NCBI GenBank assembly: GCA_036244855.1
Contig: BQKZ01000323.1
Span: 1-63,817 of the forward strand
DNA length: 63,817 nucleotides
Reading direction: 5' to 3'
DNA from: Temnopleurus reevesii
Lineage: Eukaryota > Echinodermata > Echinoidea > Temnopleuroida > Temnopleuridae
Part shown: positions 60,681-63,817 of the stretch, in pieces
Numbering within the stretch: the stretch's first letter is position 1
Layout of the letters: each line of letters opens with the position of its first letter
Notes under the pieces: model-generated
Database searches by the model: none
What the model saw: only the letters and a program-made list of their open reading frames with translations
Told to the model about the DNA's origin: nothing
Translations under genes and position numbers: made by a program

Positions 60681-61484
60681 CTTTGAGGCCTTTATACCTT
60701 AACTTTTGTTCCAACTTTAAACCTGGCGGAATCAGTGTCTATAATGTAAGCCTTTAATTGATTTTTGTCATTTACCAAAGCTTAGTACATCTCATCCTTT
60801 GACGTAAGTAAAGAACATAATGAGGGGTTTGTACCGATAATCACAATTCCATCACAACCTTTTTTTTCTTTTAGTTTAAATGGTACAAAATATACAGATG
60901 AGAATAGAAGGAAATGTATAAAGTCAGAGTGGAAAAAGAGATGAGAGCTATAAAGAAACATCGAAAAGCAACAAAGGTTATATATGGCGGTAAGAAGATT
61001 AATTACAACGGATGGAAGTTGTAACTTGCCAAGTATAATAGGGTTAATAATCTGGCTGATCAACGCTGACGCAATTTATTAGAATAATACATTAATTTAC
61101 AGAGATCATCACGTGTATAGGTTTAGAGTAATGTACGTTACCCAAGCAACTACCAACGTAGTAGAAAGTTCGAGCAGAGATGTGGCGATCCTCATAAACT
61201 AAAAATATCTAAAAGTACTCCCTCCCATTTAAAAGTAGCTAACGGTGGTGTCAAAGAACGAAATTGGGTAAAAAATCAGACGTGGGTGAAAAGCCACATG
61301 AATCTTTGAAATAGGCCGTTTTGCTGCAATATTGAAATATATATACGTTTCTTGCCAACGAACGTCTACGTGGTATCCCGCAAACCTGTATTTAACAATA
61401 GAACTACAATACTTGTAATCCGCTGTGCAAACATTAATAGTTGCTATGTCGGGGAAAATATAGGGAAAGCTCACGGACTGATAA
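60681..61484. other. No gene recognised
   Basis: AT-rich sequence with no supportable frame. Confidence 0.5.
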
Positions 61485-61870
61485 ATGAAAACCAACCCCT
61501 GATAGAATCCCTAACGTTATGTCTGACAATTCCCCATTCACCCGTTACAAAATTTCGAATTTTCTCCTTCATTCAGAAAAGTTAACAAAATGTTGGTTTT
61601 TAGCTTCAAGTATAAGTTGCATATTTTCTAGATTTACATGCATTTTATAGAAAGGATAATGTTGAACCTTTACTCTATATTTTACACCAATTCCTTTTTT
61701 TATATTCATATGTACAAGGGAATGACAAGATGTCAGACATGAAGTAACAGATTCCGTCGATGTTGCCGATCGCACGAATATCCATCAGCGGCTTATCTCC
61801 GTGAAATTGAATATTATTTAATAACTTTTGAATGGATTGCCCGATTTTGCTCAAATATTCACGGTTTATG
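61485..61870. mobile_element. AAAGGGGAA-family element, diverged
   Basis: ACCAACCCCTGATAGAATCC at the left resembles 11262 onward. TGGATTGCCCGATTTTGCTC and AATAACTTTTGAATGGATTG at the right resemble the family's right half. The right terminal repeat is not seen. Confidence 0.5.
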
Positions 61871-62774
61871 AACATTTGCAAATGTTATACTTGATTTGTA
61901 CACACAGGTTGTTCTCAACGACCCGCGCTTGCCCGAGGATTGCCCGACATAGCAACAAGTTCATGCAAACTGGATTCCAAATACTGTAGTTCAATTGTAA
62001 CTAACCCGTTTGAGGAACATCGCGTAACTACGGTCATTGGCAAGAAACGTGCATGAATTAGAATACATTAGAAAACCAGCTTCTATATAATGGGCTTTAG
62101 TGGAGTAATCATTTCGAAACATTTTAAATTTAATGTAATTTCAAAGTCATGTTCAATTTAACCTATTTTACAGCTGAATGTTACAGGCGTATATCACTCT
62201 ACCTTAAACAAATGCGAGAGCGTTTGACTTTGTTAACCCCTCCCACAAAAAAAGGATAATCAGCAAACAATGTATCTTGAATAAAGTTGGACATAATTTT
62301 ATTGCTCACTTTATTGGCCAATAAAGTATGCAGCTTAGATGCTGATTCAAATTGAATGCTTTTCACTTGCGTTCACGAGTTTTATGCATGACTAGACACT
62401 CTAGCCAGTCGTTGAAAATATTCCCGCCAAACTCGCCTACCAAAATTCCATTTTACAGAGATAGAACGCGGTTGCGCGGTTCTCTATTTCCGATTGGACA
62501 CTATTGCATACACATTCATGCAAACATGTACACATTCATGACAACATGACATGAACACTTTGTTAAAGCGCTTAGAGAAACTTTTGTTAAGCGCTATAAT
62601 TTTGTTTTCTAGTATTGTTATGCGAAACAAATTAAATCGTGCAAATATAGAAGATGGTTATGCATCTTTTAAATGATTACTAAATATACAGCGGACATAC
62701 ACAACAATATATTTGAAAAATTCATTCCGAAGTGCATGCAGAATCAAAATGTCCATATCATACTTGAAGAGTAA
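61871..62774. other. No gene recognised
   Basis: AT-rich. GCGCTTAGAGAAACTTTTGT with GCGCTATAAT near 62570-62600 looks like a SINE/LINE tail. Confidence 0.45.
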
Positions 62775-63045
62775 AGTACAATTTTGTCTACTCAGTTTTT
62801 CGAGAAAAAGAAGAAAATGTGAAATTCTGTGTACAAAGTGAATGGAGGGATCTCCATGTTGGCAGCCAATTTTGTGCCTGTACGTTGCCAATTTGAGGAG
62901 ACCATGAGAGGTTTAAATCAAAACTTTGAAAATTCATAACTTTTGAATCGATTGTTGGATTTAGCTCAAATTTTCACAGATTGACCATTGTATTTTTCTT
63001 CATCCACTAAGCGCACATCAATGTTTGGGTGAAGTTCTCCTTTAA
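62775..63045. mobile_element. AAAGGGGAA-family element, right half only
   Basis: TGTACAAAGTGAATGGAGGG, AACTTTGAAAATTCATAACT and the end GGTGAAGTTCTCCTTTAAA match the right half of 12798-13406, starting near its midpoint. Confidence 0.65.
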
Positions 63046-63817
63046 ATTTTGCCTACCGGCATCTTTTTTCCAGACCTGGATCAAATGACGCAAGTGTAAA
63101 TAAAATCAAATGTCAAATCGACACAGGTTGTGTAAGGTATAGACGGCACTGCCATTGAACCGGCCTCCGATATTAAAGAGTAAACAAACATAACCTCGTC
63201 TTATAAAAGTAATGGGTAGTTGGCGAATGAAAATTATATGTCACTTCATAATGTATGATATACAGATTACATATGCAGAAACATGATCCTATTGCTCTTA
63301 AAAGGAGATCAATCTGTTTTTCAAAAAAATCTCCCTAACGTGAGATGGGGGATCCCCGACTGGACAAGGACAAGGTTTGTTGTACATGTTGTAAGGGCGA
63401 TCCCAACACAAGCTGTGCTTCCAGGGTACTCGCCTCCTTTAATTTTGTTTACTGTCACGTTATCATTATGCATATGAAAAAGGGAATAAATTCAAATTCA
63501 CTCACTCACAAAACTATAAAGAGATTTATTTTCATATATCACTTCTCACGTAAGTATATCAGCCCAGTACAGAATTTTAACGTCTACAAAATATCCATAT
63601 CGGGGGAGAGGATGCCCCCCCCCCCCCACACACACACACAGCGTTCCCTGCTAGGTTTCTTTGACCACCCTTTTCCCCGGCCATGGCCTCAATAGATTTT
63701 CCTTCATAAATTTATGTGATCTCTCATCATGCTACCCCAGAACAGAATTTTAGTGTTCAAGAAACGTCATGGTTACTTCCATGATCTCCCTACTGTTGGA
63801 GGGACCCCCCCCCCCCC
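63046..63817. other. No gene recognised; window ends in poly-C
   Basis: A 116-codon plus frame (63345-63695) reads through poly-C and CA runs and has no domain. A poly-C/CA run lies at 63616-63640, and a 13-base C run closes the window. Confidence 0.5.

Overview
The window is AT-rich animal nuclear DNA with introns, abundant simple repeats, long poly-C runs and many short inverted-repeat elements. The repeat families (AAAGGGGAA-ended foldbacks, TTTCATAAAG-ended elements, CGTA-rich elements of about 1 kb) and the presumed allelic duplication at an assembly join suggest an echinoderm, most likely a sea urchin. That assignment rests on pattern recognition, not on a search.

One gene is well supported. 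It lies on the minus strand between 60100 and 40686 and has eight exons. Exon 1 (60100-59761) encodes a signal peptide and a region of about 80 residues matching no family I know. Six exons each encode one LDL-receptor class A (LDLa) module: 55198-55079, 46633-46511, 44926-44813, 43988-43869, 42519-42358 and 40807-40686. A seventh (45811-45698) encodes one EGF-like module. Every internal exon starts and ends in phase 1 and has canonical splice sites. The eight pieces total 1215 nt, exactly 405 codons including a terminal TAA, so a 404-residue secreted protein with order signal, LDLa, LDLa, EGF, LDLa x4 is predicted. Its function cannot be named from sequence.

Two local duplications sit inside the gene. 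A 250-bp direct repeat in intron 4 carries a 5'-truncated copy of the EGF exon. A 166-bp near-copy of the 5' part of the LDLa5 exon lies directly after a single N and looks like an unmerged haplotype.

The remaining sequence (1-40.4 kb, most introns, and 60.2 kb to the end) is mainly non-coding. It holds inverted-repeat elements of at least eight families, a tRNA-derived SINE, a 5'-truncated LINE end, a degraded tandem array (29.7-31.4 kb), a CA-rich satellite with a 129-base gap (51.1-52.7 kb) and many microsatellites. Three places may be coding but are unproven: a GC-rich island at 28.6-28.9 kb, a small secreted-peptide-like reading frame at 31.46-31.63 kb with a nearby AATAAA, and a decayed reading frame at 15.4-15.58 kb on the minus strand. 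I found no bacterial-type operon, CRISPR array or rRNA, and no intact tRNA gene.
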